From assembly GCF_000469585.1 (NCBI RefSeq), contig NZ_AWNK01000007.1, positions 1-64,000 of the forward strand: DNA of 64,000 bases, given 5' to 3'. Positions 26,379 through 35,817 of this stretch are shown here, one piece after another. A program made the position numbers and the translations under genes. Below the pieces are notes generated by a model. That model did no database searches. It had not been told where the DNA came from and saw only the letters and a list, made by a program, of their open reading frames with translations. Position 1 is the stretch's first letter, and every line of letters starts with the position of its first letter. The DNA is from Chrysiogenes arsenatis DSM 11915 (GTDB lineage: Bacteria > Chrysiogenota > Chrysiogenetes > Chrysiogenales > Chrysiogenaceae).

Positions 26379-26600
26379 ATGGCCTTCATTGAAATTGAAA
26401 AGTGTCTCGAAAATCCCGATTTTCTGAACAGCCGCTTTATGCTCACGAATCTCGCCGCCAAACGCGCCGCTGATTTGATATTAATGAAAGACCACCCGTT
26501 GATTGAAGATTCACGCTTTCGCAAGCCGACAACGTTAGCTCTTGAAGAAGTTATGACCGGAAAAATCACCCTTATCTACCGTGAGTTACAAAAGGTTTAA
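26379..26600 (+). CDS. rpoZ: RNA polymerase omega subunit
   Basis: Small (73 residues) polymerase assembly factor. The motif NSRFMLTNLAAKRAADLI is the omega signature, and EEVMTGKITLIY matches the family C terminus. The ATG at 26379 follows ACGAGGAG; a longer frame from 26319 runs through the leader and is not supported. It is adjacent to coaBC, a common pairing. Confidence 0.93.
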   Translation: MAFIEIEKCLENPDFLNSRFMLTNLAAKRAADLILMKDHPLIEDSRFRKPTTLALEEVMTGKITLIYRELQKV

Positions 26601-26601
26601 C

Positions 26602-27807
26602 GTGAACGTTCTTCTTGGCATATCGGGTTCCATCGCGGCGTACAAGGCCGCAGATCTGGCACGTCTTTTTATCAAGCGTGGTGATTCTGTCGTCTGCTGT
26701 ACCACCCCGAATGCGCTGAATTTCGTTACGCCATTGACACTCGAATCGCTGACGGGAAATGCCGTGTATCGCGATGAATTTGCACTCGATCACGCCAGAG
26801 GGGTTGAGCACATCGGTTTAGCGAAATGGTGCGATATCTTTATCATCGCACCAGCGACGGCCAGCCTTATCGCAAAACTTGCCCACGGCATTGCCGACAA
26901 CCCTGTCGCGACCCTCTATCTGGCCTGTCGCGCACCTATTCTCCTTGCTCCCGCCATGAATACGGCCATGCTTGAACATCGTGCCACGCAACGCAATCTT
27001 GCCACGCTGCGTGCCGATGGCGTTACCATTATTGAACCTGCCTGTGGACTTTTAGCGTGCAACGATATTGGCAAAGGGAAATTAGCGGAAGTATCTGATA
27101 TTTTTGCGGCAGCCCTGCGGTTGACACACCCTGCGCGTCAGCAATATGCAGGGAAAAAAGTGCTCATAACTGCCGGTCCAACCCGTGAGCGGATTGATCC
27201 GGTGCGTTACCTCTCGAATTTCTCATCCGGAAAAATGGGTTTTGCCCTCGCACGTGCTTTTGCCAATCGTGGCGCTGATGTTACGCTGATTGCAGGGCCT
27301 GTTGCTTTGGCGACGCCGTTTGGTGTGAAGCGCATTGATGTTGAAAGTGCGAGCGAAATGGCGAATGCAGTTTTTGCGCATGCACTTCGATCTGATATTA
27401 TCATCAAAGCCGCTGCGGTAGCCGACTATCGCCCTGCTTTGGCGGCGCAGCAAAAGTGCAAAAAAGGGACGACTCAGGCGCTGCATACCATTGAACTCAC
27501 CGAAAATATCGATATCCTCCATACGCTGTGCCAGCAAAAACAGGCGGGGCAGTATATCGTCGGCTTTGCGGCAGAAACGGAAAACCTTCTCGAACATGCC
27601 CAGCAAAAATTGCAGCGCAAAGGAGCAGATATGATTGTTGCGAATCAGGTTGGTGGAAGCGCTGCCGTCTTTGGGAGCGACCAGAACGCTATTTCTCTCG
27701 TCACTTCCACTGGTGTTATCGCAACGGCGGCGGGCAGTAAAGACGACGTTGCTGAAACGATCGCAGAACAGATACACATATGCCTCACTTTACACCCCAA
27801 CAAATAG
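26602..27807 (+). CDS. coaBC: Bifunctional phosphopantothenoylcysteine decarboxylase / phosphopantothenate-cysteine ligase
   Basis: Makes 4'-phosphopantetheine for coenzyme A in two steps. The N-terminal CoaC flavoprotein half has GISGSIAAYKAADLARL and the PAMNTAM substrate segment (around 115). The C-terminal CoaB half has TAGPTRERIDPVRYLSNFSSGKMG (around 190) and the KAAAVADYRP loop. The start is a GTG at 26602 behind AAAGG, one base after the rpoZ stop; another GTG at 26581 lies inside rpoZ. The 401-residue length fits the family. Confidence 0.95.
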   Translation: MNVLLGISGSIAAYKAADLARLFIKRGDSVVCCTTPNALNFVTPLTLESLTGNAVYRDEFALDHARGVEHIGLAKWCDIFIIAPATASLIAKLAHGIADNPVATLYLACRAPILLAPAMNTAMLEHRATQRNLATLRADGVTIIEPACGLLACNDIGKGKLAEVSDIFAAALRLTHPARQQYAGKKVLITAGPTRERIDPVRYLSNFSSGKMGFALARAFANRGADVTLIAGPVALATPFGVKRIDVESASEMANAVFAHALRSDIIIKAAAVADYRPALAAQQKCKKGTTQALHTIELTENIDILHTLCQQKQAGQYIVGFAAETENLLEHAQQKLQRKGADMIVANQVGGSAAVFGSDQNAISLVTSTGVIATAAGSKDDVAETIAEQIHICLTLHPNK

Positions 27808-28655
27808 CGTTCACGCTTCTCAGTCGCTACCAGCTCCAAGGAGGAGCTTTTCTGGCGTATTCACATCACCCGAATACATTACGCTTGCCGCTTGCCCCGA
27901 TGCGTGTAGCGCACACGCCCCCTGCCCCGTCACAGGCTCCAACCCGTTCATATGACCGCGTGCCGCCTATGACTACCAAGCCAGCCGCGCAGACTCCGCC
28001 GAAGGAAGCGCATGTGCTCGCAATTCCCGAAAACGACAGTTGGGAGCAACTCGAACGTGATCTTGCTGATTGCCAAGGGTGCAAACTCGCAACACTTGGC
28101 CGCAGTTCGATTGTCATAGGTGCGGGGAATCGCCACGCTTCGATTTGCCTCGTCGGGGAGGGGCCGGGATTTGAGGAAGATCGTCAAGGAAAGCCTTTTG
28201 TCGGAGCAAGCGGGCAGAAGCTAGATCAAATCATGCGCGCCATCGGATGGCAGCGTGATGAACTGTATATTTGCAATGTGATTAAATGTCGTCCGCCGCA
28301 AAACCGTGACCCGCAGTTAGACGAAATGACCGTCTGTGCTCATTTTCTGAAGCGGCAGTTGGCATTGCTGAAGCCCACCATTATTCTTGCGTTAGGGCGG
28401 TTTGCGGGAAATTTTTTTTGGGGAACCATGGCTACGCCAAAAACCATGAACCAGATGCGACAAAAAATTCTTTCATACCACAGCGCGAAAGTTATCTGCA
28501 CCTATCATCCCTCGGCATTACTGCGTAACGAAACGCTCCGTCGTCCGGTTTGGGAAGACGTGCGCGCGCTACATAATCTGCATTCGCAACTCAAGGGCGA
28601 AGCACTCAAGTATAACAAAATGTCACTGATCTATCCGGAAGTAAGCGACGCGTAG
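27780..28655 (+). CDS. Family-4 uracil-DNA glycosylase with N-terminal extension
   Basis: Removes uracil from DNA; family 4 enzymes carry a 4Fe-4S cluster. The core shows DCQGCKLA (first two cluster cysteines, near 98-101), GEGPGFEEDRQGKPFVG (active-site motif), CNVIKCRPPQNRDP and the downstream VCAHF cysteine, and CTYHPSALLR (second catalytic motif). The first 80 residues are a Pro-rich extension of unknown role, longer than in typical family members. The ATG at 27780 overlaps the end of coaBC by 28 bases; an internal start near the core cannot be excluded. Confidence 0.88.
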   Translation: MPHFTPQQIAFTLLSRYQLQGGAFLAYSHHPNTLRLPLAPMRVAHTPPAPSQAPTRSYDRVPPMTTKPAAQTPPKEAHVLAIPENDSWEQLERDLADCQGCKLATLGRSSIVIGAGNRHASICLVGEGPGFEEDRQGKPFVGASGQKLDQIMRAIGWQRDELYICNVIKCRPPQNRDPQLDEMTVCAHFLKRQLALLKPTIILALGRFAGNFFWGTMATPKTMNQMRQKILSYHSAKVICTYHPSALLRNETLRRPVWEDVRALHNLHSQLKGEALKYNKMSLIYPEVSDA

Positions 28656-28680
28656 TACTTGCTTTTTGCGCCCTCTTAGC

Positions 28681-28704
28681 GTCTCAGCTAATGAGACTTT
28701 CTCT
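28681..28704 (+). terminator. Weak hairpin after the glycosylase gene
   Basis: GTCTCA-GCTAA-TGAGAC followed by TTTCTCTT; a short but plausible rho-independent terminator. Confidence 0.45.
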
Positions 28705-28758
28705 TAGAAATCAATTGCTTCTCACGGCTCTTCTGTGCCATTATTCGCTGCTATACAC

Positions 28759-28790
28759 TTTTCAAGAAGTCGTGCTGTGTTTATTATAAA
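28759..28790 (+). promoter_or_regulatory. Candidate promoter/operator upstream of the MSHA system 2 operon
   Basis: TTCAAG (28759-28764) and TTATAA (28782-28787) are 17 bases apart. The perfect inverted repeat TGTTTA-TTA-TAAACA covers 28776-28790 and so overlaps the -10 region. A DNA-binding regulator at this palindrome could control the pilus operon; the regulator is unknown. Confidence 0.35.
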
Positions 28791-28861
28791 CATATTTTGC
28801 ATTCTGTTTTCTATTTGCGGCTGCGGTCGTGAATGCTAGAAGTTTCATCTGGGGAATGAAC

Positions 28862-29848
28862 ATGCTCTCTTCTCTCTTCAAAAAAACTTCCTCACAAAGC
28901 CCGACATTGCTGGGAATAGAGATTTCTCCGCAAGGGGTTGCTCTCGCCGAAATTGACCACAGCACAACACCTCATCGTCTGAGTCATTGCCAGTTTCACC
29001 CACTTGCCAAAGGGGAAAAAGCAGTTGATGTGCTCGCTAAACATGTCCAACAGCAGGCTCTTCAGCGCCATGCTTGTTCCGTTGTGCTTCACCCATCGCA
29101 ATACCAGTTGATTTTTGTTGACCGTCCAGAGGAAATCCCGAATGACGAACTGGCTGAAGCGCTTCGCTGGCGGATTAAGGATCTGATTCAAATGCCCGTG
29201 AACGAGGCCGTCATTGATTTTGTCTCGCTGCCTGATGATGCGTTTCGCGGCCGCATGCAGATGGTATACGTTGCTATTGCGCAACAGAAATTCATCCACG
29301 AAACGATAGAGATGATAAAGAATGTCGGGCTGGAGCTTCGTTATATTGACATAGCGGAAATGGCATTGCGAAACCTTGCTCTTCTCTTACCCGAACAAGA
29401 GCGCGGTTTCGGCATTATCCATATGGAAAGTGAAGGGGGCATGATTAACCTGATGGAGCGCGACGCCCTTTACTTGAGTCGCCGTGGCGAAAGCGGACTG
29501 CTTTCGCTGAAAAAAAAAGAGGAACCCGCTGCGCCAGAACCCGACTCTGCTTTTCCAGTTTTTGCTACGATGGCCACTGCCAACCCTGCCGACGCCCTAC
29601 TCCTTGAGCTGCAACGCTCACTTGACTATTACGAAAGTCAGCTTGGCAAGGGGGGAGTCGGTTCCTTGTACTTTACCCCTACCGACAGCGAGATCCCGAC
29701 ACAACACTTGAGCGAGCGGCTTGGACTGCCGGTCAGTGAGCTGAATCTCGGGGACTACCTTCAGATTTCGGATGACTGCCCGAAAGCGCTCCAGCAACAA
29801 TGTATCCGTGCTATCGGGGCGGCATTGCGCCGGAAGGAACCTTTATGA
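28862..29848 (+). CDS. mshI: System 2: MshI/PilM-like cytoplasmic actin-fold protein
   Basis: A 328-residue soluble protein of the PilM/MshI group that sits under the pilus inner-membrane complex. GIEISPQGVALAEI at the N terminus is the phosphate-1-like loop of the actin fold. The region ELAEALRWRIKDLIQMPVNEAVIDF is typical of MshI, and ELQRSLDYYESQ is near 255. The start at 28862 was chosen because GGGGA lies six bases ahead; an ATG six bases upstream is too close. It overlaps the next gene by ATGA and opens the operon. Confidence 0.82.
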   Translation: MLSSLFKKTSSQSPTLLGIEISPQGVALAEIDHSTTPHRLSHCQFHPLAKGEKAVDVLAKHVQQQALQRHACSVVLHPSQYQLIFVDRPEEIPNDELAEALRWRIKDLIQMPVNEAVIDFVSLPDDAFRGRMQMVYVAIAQQKFIHETIEMIKNVGLELRYIDIAEMALRNLALLLPEQERGFGIIHMESEGGMINLMERDALYLSRRGESGLLSLKKKEEPAAPEPDSAFPVFATMATANPADALLLELQRSLDYYESQLGKGGVGSLYFTPTDSEIPTQHLSERLGLPVSELNLGDYLQISDDCPKALQQQCIRAIGAALRRKEPL

Positions 29849-30501
29849 AGCAGGAAATTAATCTTTACCTTGAACAATTTCGCCCCAAGCCAATCCCATT
29901 TCCCGCCAAGCGCGTCTTTGGTATTGCCGCGCTCTGTCTTGTGGTTATCCTCGCCGCTACCGCAGCGCAGTGGTACCACACACAAACACTGGCAACGCAG
30001 CAGCAACACTGGCAGGAGCAACGGGCGGCAGCGGAGCAAAAAGTGGCCGAATATACCAAGCTCTATCCAGCGCCCATCACCGATAAAGGTCTGGCTGGCC
30101 GCATCAACATGATGGGCAACACGACGATCTATCAGGAACGCCTTCTGGCGGAACTCGAAATAGCACGAGATCATCAATCGCGATTTTCTCAAAAACTCGC
30201 CGCGATAGCGCGCCAAACAGTGCCGAACGTCTGGCTCACGAATATCTACTTCTACGACGCCGGCGTGCAATTGGCATTGCAAGGGAAAACGTCGCAAACC
30301 AGCCAGCCGCCCGTACTGTTGAGCGCGTTATCACGCGAAGCGGTGTTACAGGGATATCGTTTTGACAACTTTCGCATGCAGCAAGATGAAACGAATCCCA
30401 AAGTCACTCTCTTTCGCGTTGGCACACCGCGTACCTCTTCGCTGACGACCGTCGCCGCGCCCGAAATTCCAGCCATACCACAGTTGGGAGTTCGACCATG
30501 A
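29845..30501 (+). CDS. System 2: PilN/MshI2-like bitopic protein
   Basis: A 218-residue inner-membrane protein beginning MKQEINLYLEQFRPK, the PilN-type N-terminal motif (INLY) that binds PilM. One transmembrane helix (about 25-46) is followed by a Gln-rich coiled coil (about 50-70) and a ferredoxin-like periplasmic domain (VWLTNIYFYDAGVQLALQGKT). It connects the cytosolic MshI with MshJ. ATGA overlaps on both sides. Confidence 0.8.
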   Translation: MKQEINLYLEQFRPKPIPFPAKRVFGIAALCLVVILAATAAQWYHTQTLATQQQHWQEQRAAAEQKVAEYTKLYPAPITDKGLAGRINMMGNTTIYQERLLAELEIARDHQSRFSQKLAAIARQTVPNVWLTNIYFYDAGVQLALQGKTSQTSQPPVLLSALSREAVLQGYRFDNFRMQQDETNPKVTLFRVGTPRTSSLTTVAAPEIPAIPQLGVRP

Positions 30502-31181
30502 AGCGACCAGCGTTCCTTACCACGATTGCCGAAAAAGTTAACACGAAGCTTGACGCGCTGAACCAAAGAACCTCGCGTGAACGGGCAATGGTGTTGATTC
30601 TTCTCTTACTCATCATATTGCTCGGGTGGACATTCCTTGCATCGAAACCGATGACACAAAAAATGGTGAAATATCGTCAGGATATTTCACGACTTCAGAG
30701 CGATGCCCAACGGCTTGAACAGCAGGCAGAGCTGATTTTTCTGACCGCTCAGAGCGATCCCGATGCCCCCATGCGTGCCGACCTTTCGCAGTTACAGCAA
30801 AAGTCGCTCGAACTCAACCAAAAGATTCGTGAAGCCATGAGCTTTATGGTGGAACCAACGACCATGGCGAACCTTTTGCATGATCTCTTGCGACAGCAGC
30901 AAGGACTGAAGCTGATACGACTGGAAAGCATACCCGCCACGCCATTCCATCCGGCAGAACAGGAAGTTGCTGCCGATGCGCTGCGCGCCTACCGCCATGG
31001 TATTCGTATTGAAGTGGAAGGAGCCTACTTTGATCTCCTTACGTACCTGCAAACAGTGGAAGCGCTTCCGTGGTATTTTTTCTGGGAAATATTGGAGTAC
31101 CAAGTGATCACTCACCCGAACGCTCGTATTTATCTTGAAGTGTATACCATCGGTACCGAACAGAAATGGATTGGTGTCTAA
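30498..31181 (+). CDS. mshJ: System 2: MshJ/PilO-like protein
   Basis: A 227-residue bitopic protein: transmembrane helix about 30-50 (AMVLILLLLIILLGWTFLA), coiled coil about 58-85 and 95-115, then an alpha/beta domain ending LEYQVITHPNARIYLEVYTI. That layout, and the Leu-Pro-Trp-Tyr (EALPWYFFWEI) segment, are typical of MshJ/PilO. It lies between the PilN-like and MshK-like genes. Confidence 0.82.
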   Translation: MKRPAFLTTIAEKVNTKLDALNQRTSRERAMVLILLLLIILLGWTFLASKPMTQKMVKYRQDISRLQSDAQRLEQQAELIFLTAQSDPDAPMRADLSQLQQKSLELNQKIREAMSFMVEPTTMANLLHDLLRQQQGLKLIRLESIPATPFHPAEQEVAADALRAYRHGIRIEVEGAYFDLLTYLQTVEALPWYFFWEILEYQVITHPNARIYLEVYTIGTEQKWIGV

Positions 31182-31529
31182 ATGAGGCAACATCCAGTAC
31201 TCTATCTCCTCATTTTTGTGCTGTTCGTAACCGTAAGTTATGGTTCAGTGCTGCTCGACCCAACGGAGCCACCCAAGGAATTCAAAGAGAGGCATTTTCC
31301 AGTGCTCAGTAGTGGTGACACGATCGAAGGCGATAATGCCGAACCTGTTGCTCCAGCTCAACGCGTCGGATTTGTTTTTTTCGGACATACTACCGTGGCA
31401 CTTATTGACGGAGTACGCTACCGCGTTGGCGATGTATATAACGAAAGCCGCATTCAAGACATTACCAAATCACAGATTATTTTGTTTGACCAAGGGGGAC
31501 AACGATGGGTCTTAGACGTTCAAAAATGA
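31182..31529 (+). CDS. mshK: System 2: MshK-like periplasmic connector
   Basis: A 115-residue exported protein: signal or anchor helix about 5-20, then LLDPTEPP, the MshK/GspB-like hallmark, and a short C-terminal beta domain (GVRYRVGDVYNESRIQDITKSQIIL) resembling PilP/GspC HR domains. It should link the inner-membrane subcomplex to the secretin encoded next. The start abuts the mshJ stop; the 3' end overlaps the secretin by 25 bases. Confidence 0.8.
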   Translation: MRQHPVLYLLIFVLFVTVSYGSVLLDPTEPPKEFKERHFPVLSSGDTIEGDNAEPVAPAQRVGFVFFGHTTVALIDGVRYRVGDVYNESRIQDITKSQIILFDQGGQRWVLDVQK

Positions 31530-33052
31530 AAATTGCTTGTGTCTGTATAGTGCTTGCTATCGTCACGGCCGGATGCGGTGCCTACCGTCCGGGCGGCGCT
31601 CCAGCGCAATTGCCAGCGGAACAACGCGGCACCATGCCGACATTGCTCAACTCCTTTGCCCAAACAGAACCAGCAGTACCACCAGCAGTTACGGAACTTC
31701 CGCCGTTAGTCATCCCGTCGCCGTACCAAGTCGTATCGCCGTTTGAAGGGGCGCCACCCGTTTCGATGAAAGTTTTTGACGCTCCCTTGCAGATGATTCT
31801 GACCACAATCACCGAAGATGCTGGATTTAATGTCGTCTATCATCGTGGTGTGCCGCAGGAGGCACCGATTTCCGTCTCGCTCGAAGAGGTTGATCTCGAA
31901 GAAGCCCTTGATATTATTATGGAACTCAGCGGTTGTTACTACAAATTGAACGGCCACACCATTCATGTCCATCACTATGAAACGCGCAGCTTTACCATTC
32001 CCTACCTGAAAACCCGTACCGGTTCGACCTCGCAACTTGGGGGCGATGTGCTTGGCGGAAGCGGTGCGGAAGCCGGTTCCCAAGGTACCCAGTATAAGGG
32101 AGAATTTTCCTTGACCTACAATAACCCTGAAGAAATGAACGATTTTTACCTGCACATTCAGAACAATATCCAGAGTTTACTATCGGATACCGAGGAAGGA
32201 CGTTTTGTGATGAACCGCTTTAGTGGCGTGGTCACTGTTACGGATAAGCGCGAAAACGTCAACCGAATTGCCAAAATGATCGAACAGGTTCTCGAACACT
32301 CCATGAAGCAAGTGCTGATCGAGGCACAAATTTTTGAGGTTATACTCAATGACAGCCATGCGCTCGGTATCGATTGGGAGCATATCTTTACTATAGGTGG
32401 TGGAACTACTTCGATAAAACAGTTAACTAGCACGGATATTTTTGGTGCGCTAGGTGGAAGTGTCGCTACGGGGGTAGTTCAGTATACACGGAATAATTTT
32501 GTGGGAATGCTTCAGCTTATGCGCAACGCGGGAGATATTGAGACTCTTTCAAATCCGCGCATCCGAGTTATGAATAGTCAAACGGCTCTGATTTCTTCTG
32601 GAAAAATTACTCCCTTCTGGTCAAAAGAAATCAGTTATGATGGGGAGGGCGATGCGAGAGTGACTCTCGAAACATTTACTCGTCGTGATGTCCTTGCTGG
32701 TCTTTCTATGGGTGTTACACCCGTTATTTCACAAGATGGTACGATCTTACTTAACATTATACCTGTGGCCACGAATTTCGAAAGGGTTGATGAACAGTAT
32801 GATGCGCAAAACAATTTGATTGTTTCCGCCCCTGTCATCAACATGAAAGAGGCGGGTACCATTATCCGCGTACGCGATAACGATATGGTCGTCATTGGTG
32901 GACTTATCTCGACAAATACCCGAAAAGAAGCACAAGAGGTCAGTGGACTCGCATCGCTGCCGCTGCTCGGTCATCTGTTCCGTGGCACTCGCGACGTGCA
33001 AGAGCGGCGTGAGCTGGTTATTTTCCTCAGAATTCGCTCCGTGGAGTTGTAA
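31505..33052 (+). CDS. mshL: System 2: MshL secretin lipoprotein
   Basis: Outer-membrane secretin of the MSHA-type pilus, 515 residues. The lipobox VTAGC (Cys24) ends the signal peptide. STN/N0 domain about 88-165 (VFDAPLQMILTTITEDAGFNVVYHR), Gly-rich linker near 180-195, N-domain to about 265, secretin core from about 265 (KQVLIEAQIFEVILNDSHALGIDWEH) to the end, with the signature SGLASLPLLGHLFRGTRD and LVIFLRIRSVEL. The ATG at 31505 follows AAGGGGGACAACG. Homologous to the system 1 secretin but clearly diverged. Confidence 0.92.
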   Translation: MGLRRSKMKIACVCIVLAIVTAGCGAYRPGGAPAQLPAEQRGTMPTLLNSFAQTEPAVPPAVTELPPLVIPSPYQVVSPFEGAPPVSMKVFDAPLQMILTTITEDAGFNVVYHRGVPQEAPISVSLEEVDLEEALDIIMELSGCYYKLNGHTIHVHHYETRSFTIPYLKTRTGSTSQLGGDVLGGSGAEAGSQGTQYKGEFSLTYNNPEEMNDFYLHIQNNIQSLLSDTEEGRFVMNRFSGVVTVTDKRENVNRIAKMIEQVLEHSMKQVLIEAQIFEVILNDSHALGIDWEHIFTIGGGTTSIKQLTSTDIFGALGGSVATGVVQYTRNNFVGMLQLMRNAGDIETLSNPRIRVMNSQTALISSGKITPFWSKEISYDGEGDARVTLETFTRRDVLAGLSMGVTPVISQDGTILLNIIPVATNFERVDEQYDAQNNLIVSAPVINMKEAGTIIRVRDNDMVVIGGLISTNTRKEAQEVSGLASLPLLGHLFRGTRDVQERRELVIFLRIRSVEL

Positions 33053-33055
33053 ACG

Positions 33056-33997
33056 ATGAACAAAAAAACTCTTCTCCCTATGTTAGCCATGTTGGCCGCC
33101 GCTACTGTAAGTTACGCAGGTAATACCACTTCCATACGTGGTATGAGCACCGCCGAATATCTGAACATGCGTACAGGGCCAGGTCCATCGTATCCCATCA
33201 GTGCCGTACTGACGAAAGCGCAAGAGGTCACTGTACACGAAAGCGTTCAAAGCCAGACAGGCTATCAGTGGTATCGCGTTACGGTGAACGAGCGCGAAGG
33301 GTATGTGTATGGTGCCCACCTGAAAGTGGAAAACATGATACCGTCTACCGCCCGAAAAGCCGAAACGGTAGCACCCGTGGCCGTGGCTCCCACGCCGCTA
33401 CCAACTGCTGTGCCACAACGTACTCTCACACCACGCCAGCGGATGCAGTTGATCGCCCAAGCCGATCGACTCTTTCAGGCAGGGCGCTATCACGAAAGCT
33501 TAGCGGTGCACGAAGACATTGCCGCGCACATGCAACCGACTCGGCAATTGCTGATTAACCGCGCTTACTTATACGGTAAGCTCTCTATGGAAGCACAGGC
33601 ACACACCTTTATTGCCGAAAATAAAACGAAAGCCATTTCCCTTGCCTATGCTTATGGTGTCGGGCATCTGGAAGAAAACCGCCCGGCCGACCAATTGCGC
33701 GACTTTCTGCTCGCCTATCTCACGCACGATCATCAAAGTTCCTTGACGTTCCTTCTCGGTGTACTCCACGAACGGCAAGGCGACCACGCCGCCGCGCTCA
33801 ACTGGTACGCACAAGCCAACCAGCGCCACCCCAATAATGCACACTATAGCTATGCCCTTGCGCGGATGCAGGAACTGGCTGGTAAAGCTGAAGAAGCACG
33901 CCAACACTACCGCGTCGTTACCCGCTCCAGCGATCAACAACTCGTGCGCTACGCGCAACAGCGGTTAGAGCACATTACCTTTCAGGGAGCATGGTAA
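33056..33997 (+). CDS. System 2: SH3b + TPR exported protein (MshN position)
   Basis: A 313-residue protein with a signal peptide (about 1-21, ending SYAG), a bacterial SH3 domain (about 28-95; AEYLNMRTGPGPSYPISAVL, WYRVTVNEREGYVYG), a Pro-rich linker (about 103-122) and C-terminal TPR repeats (about 130-305). The SH3b domain suggests peptidoglycan contact, and the TPR part a scaffold for secretin assembly. MshN in classical loci has TPRs but not usually this SH3b, so the fusion is a local feature. Confidence 0.8.
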   Translation: MNKKTLLPMLAMLAAATVSYAGNTTSIRGMSTAEYLNMRTGPGPSYPISAVLTKAQEVTVHESVQSQTGYQWYRVTVNEREGYVYGAHLKVENMIPSTARKAETVAPVAVAPTPLPTAVPQRTLTPRQRMQLIAQADRLFQAGRYHESLAVHEDIAAHMQPTRQLLINRAYLYGKLSMEAQAHTFIAENKTKAISLAYAYGVGHLEENRPADQLRDFLLAYLTHDHQSSLTFLLGVLHERQGDHAAALNWYAQANQRHPNNAHYSYALARMQELAGKAEEARQHYRVVTRSSDQQLVRYAQQRLEHITFQGAW

Positions 33998-35814
33998 TGT
34001 CAGGCCCCAGTCGTAAAATTCGTATTGGGGATATGCTGATCGAAGCTGGCTTGCTCTCGCAAGAACAGCTTATGCAAGCGCTTGACGAACAAAAAAAATC
34101 GGGAAAAAAACTTGGCCGCGTCCTGATTGATAGCGGCATGGTGCAAGAAGAAGCCTTTCTGCGCCTTCTCGCCGAAAAAGCCCATCTCCCGTTTGTAGAG
34201 CTGAAACACTACAAATTCAAAGAAGAGCAGTCGCAGAAAATGCCTGAAACACTGGCACGGCGCTATCGCAGCATTATTCTGACCGAGCGCCCCGATGGGA
34301 TCCTTGTCGGGATGGCTGACCCGATGGATATCTTTGCGATTGACGAAATGCAACGTGTGCTGCGCCGCCCCGTTTTTCCCGCCGTCGTACGCGAATCGGA
34401 ACTAAACACCGCTCTCAATACCATTTACCGTAACCAAGAAGACATTGTTTCGATAGCCGAAGAGCTGGAAAGCGAACTCAAAGGTACCACCGACTTTGAC
34501 CTCAGCGGCATTATGAGCAGTGGCAAAAATAAATCGTCAGAACTTCTGGTGGCGCGACTGCTGCAATCCATTCTGGAAGACGCCATTCAAGCCAAAGCCT
34601 CGGATATCCACATTGAACCGGACGAAAACATCCTGCGCATCCGCCACCGTATCGACGGTCATCTGCGCGAAAAAACTATGAAAAAGCAACGGATAGACGC
34701 CGCCCTTGTCATGCGTCTCAAAATTCTTTCCAACCTTGATATCTCGGAAAAGCGGATACCGCAAGATGGCCGCTTTAACATCAAAATAAAAGATCACGTG
34801 GTTGATGTGCGGGTTTCCACCCTTCCCAGCCAATACGGTGAAACCGTGGTGTTGCGACTGCTCGACCAATCGCAAGGGATATTACGGCTCGAAAAAATTG
34901 GTATGCAAGATGCTATGTTGGAACGCTTCCGTAACCTTATCCGCCGTCCCCACGGCATGATCCTTGTGACCGGCCCGACCGGCAGTGGGAAAACCACCAC
35001 CCTTTATGGTGCCATCAATGAGCTGAACACTCCGGAAGTCAAGATTATCACAGCTGAAGACCCGGTAGAATATCGCCTTCCGCGTATTACTCAATGTCAG
35101 ATCAATACGAAGGTTGGCCTTACCTTTGCCAAAGTCTTGCGTTCCTCACTCCGACAAGATCCCGATATTATTTTTGTCGGGGAAATGCGCGACCAAGAAA
35201 CCGCCGAAATCGGCTTGCGCGCCGCCTTGACCGGTCACTTGGTGCTTTCTACGCTGCATACAAACGATGCCGTGAGTACGGCGATGCGCCTGATCGACAT
35301 GGGTGCAGAACCCTTTTTAGTTGCGACTGCGCTGCGTGGTATTTTGGCACAACGGCTTATCCGCCGTATTTGTGAGAACTGCAAACAACCCCATCAACTG
35401 GAAAAACGTGAAAAATTATGGGTGGAATATCTGACAGGGAAACCGTTCGACGAAAATGCTCGGTTTTTCCGGGGGCGTGGCTGCGAATACTGCAATAACA
35501 CGGGCTACAGTGGCCGTATGGGTGTGTACGAGTTGCTTGAAATCAACGAAGTGCTTATGGATGCGCTGCGCAGTGAAGATGCTACTGCTTTTGGCAAAGC
35601 CGCAAAAAGCGACCCGCACTATCGGCCATTGGCACTGAGCGCCCTTGATGCCGCCAGCGAAGGGAAAACATCGCTGGACGAAGTATTTAAAATTTCTGCG
35701 TCACTTGACGATCGACCAGAAAAACTGGAGTTAGCCGTTGAAACGGAACCGACTCCGCCACCACTGGTGCTGGCACCAAATATTTCTGCCATGAGTCTCG
35801 ATAAAGGGATATAA
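33997..35814 (+). CDS. mshE: System 2: MshE-type pilus assembly ATPase with MshEN repeats
   Basis: Motor ATPase of 605 residues. The N terminus has two MshEN-like motifs, RIGDMLIEAGLLSQEQLMQA and KLGRVLIDSGMVQEEAFLRL, the type that binds c-di-GMP in Vibrio MshE. The core has Walker A GPTGSGKTTT (326-335), AEDPVE, Walker B DPDIIFVGEMRD, TLHTND, and a CENC...CEYC zinc site. The ATG at 33997 was chosen because GGGAG is seven bases ahead; the ATG at 33991 is too close. It starts one base before the end of the preceding gene. Confidence 0.93.
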   Translation: MSGPSRKIRIGDMLIEAGLLSQEQLMQALDEQKKSGKKLGRVLIDSGMVQEEAFLRLLAEKAHLPFVELKHYKFKEEQSQKMPETLARRYRSIILTERPDGILVGMADPMDIFAIDEMQRVLRRPVFPAVVRESELNTALNTIYRNQEDIVSIAEELESELKGTTDFDLSGIMSSGKNKSSELLVARLLQSILEDAIQAKASDIHIEPDENILRIRHRIDGHLREKTMKKQRIDAALVMRLKILSNLDISEKRIPQDGRFNIKIKDHVVDVRVSTLPSQYGETVVLRLLDQSQGILRLEKIGMQDAMLERFRNLIRRPHGMILVTGPTGSGKTTTLYGAINELNTPEVKIITAEDPVEYRLPRITQCQINTKVGLTFAKVLRSSLRQDPDIIFVGEMRDQETAEIGLRAALTGHLVLSTLHTNDAVSTAMRLIDMGAEPFLVATALRGILAQRLIRRICENCKQPHQLEKREKLWVEYLTGKPFDENARFFRGRGCEYCNNTGYSGRMGVYELLEINEVLMDALRSEDATAFGKAAKSDPHYRPLALSALDAASEGKTSLDEVFKISASLDDRPEKLELAVETEPTPPPLVLAPNISAMSLDKGI

Positions 35815-35817
35815 GCC

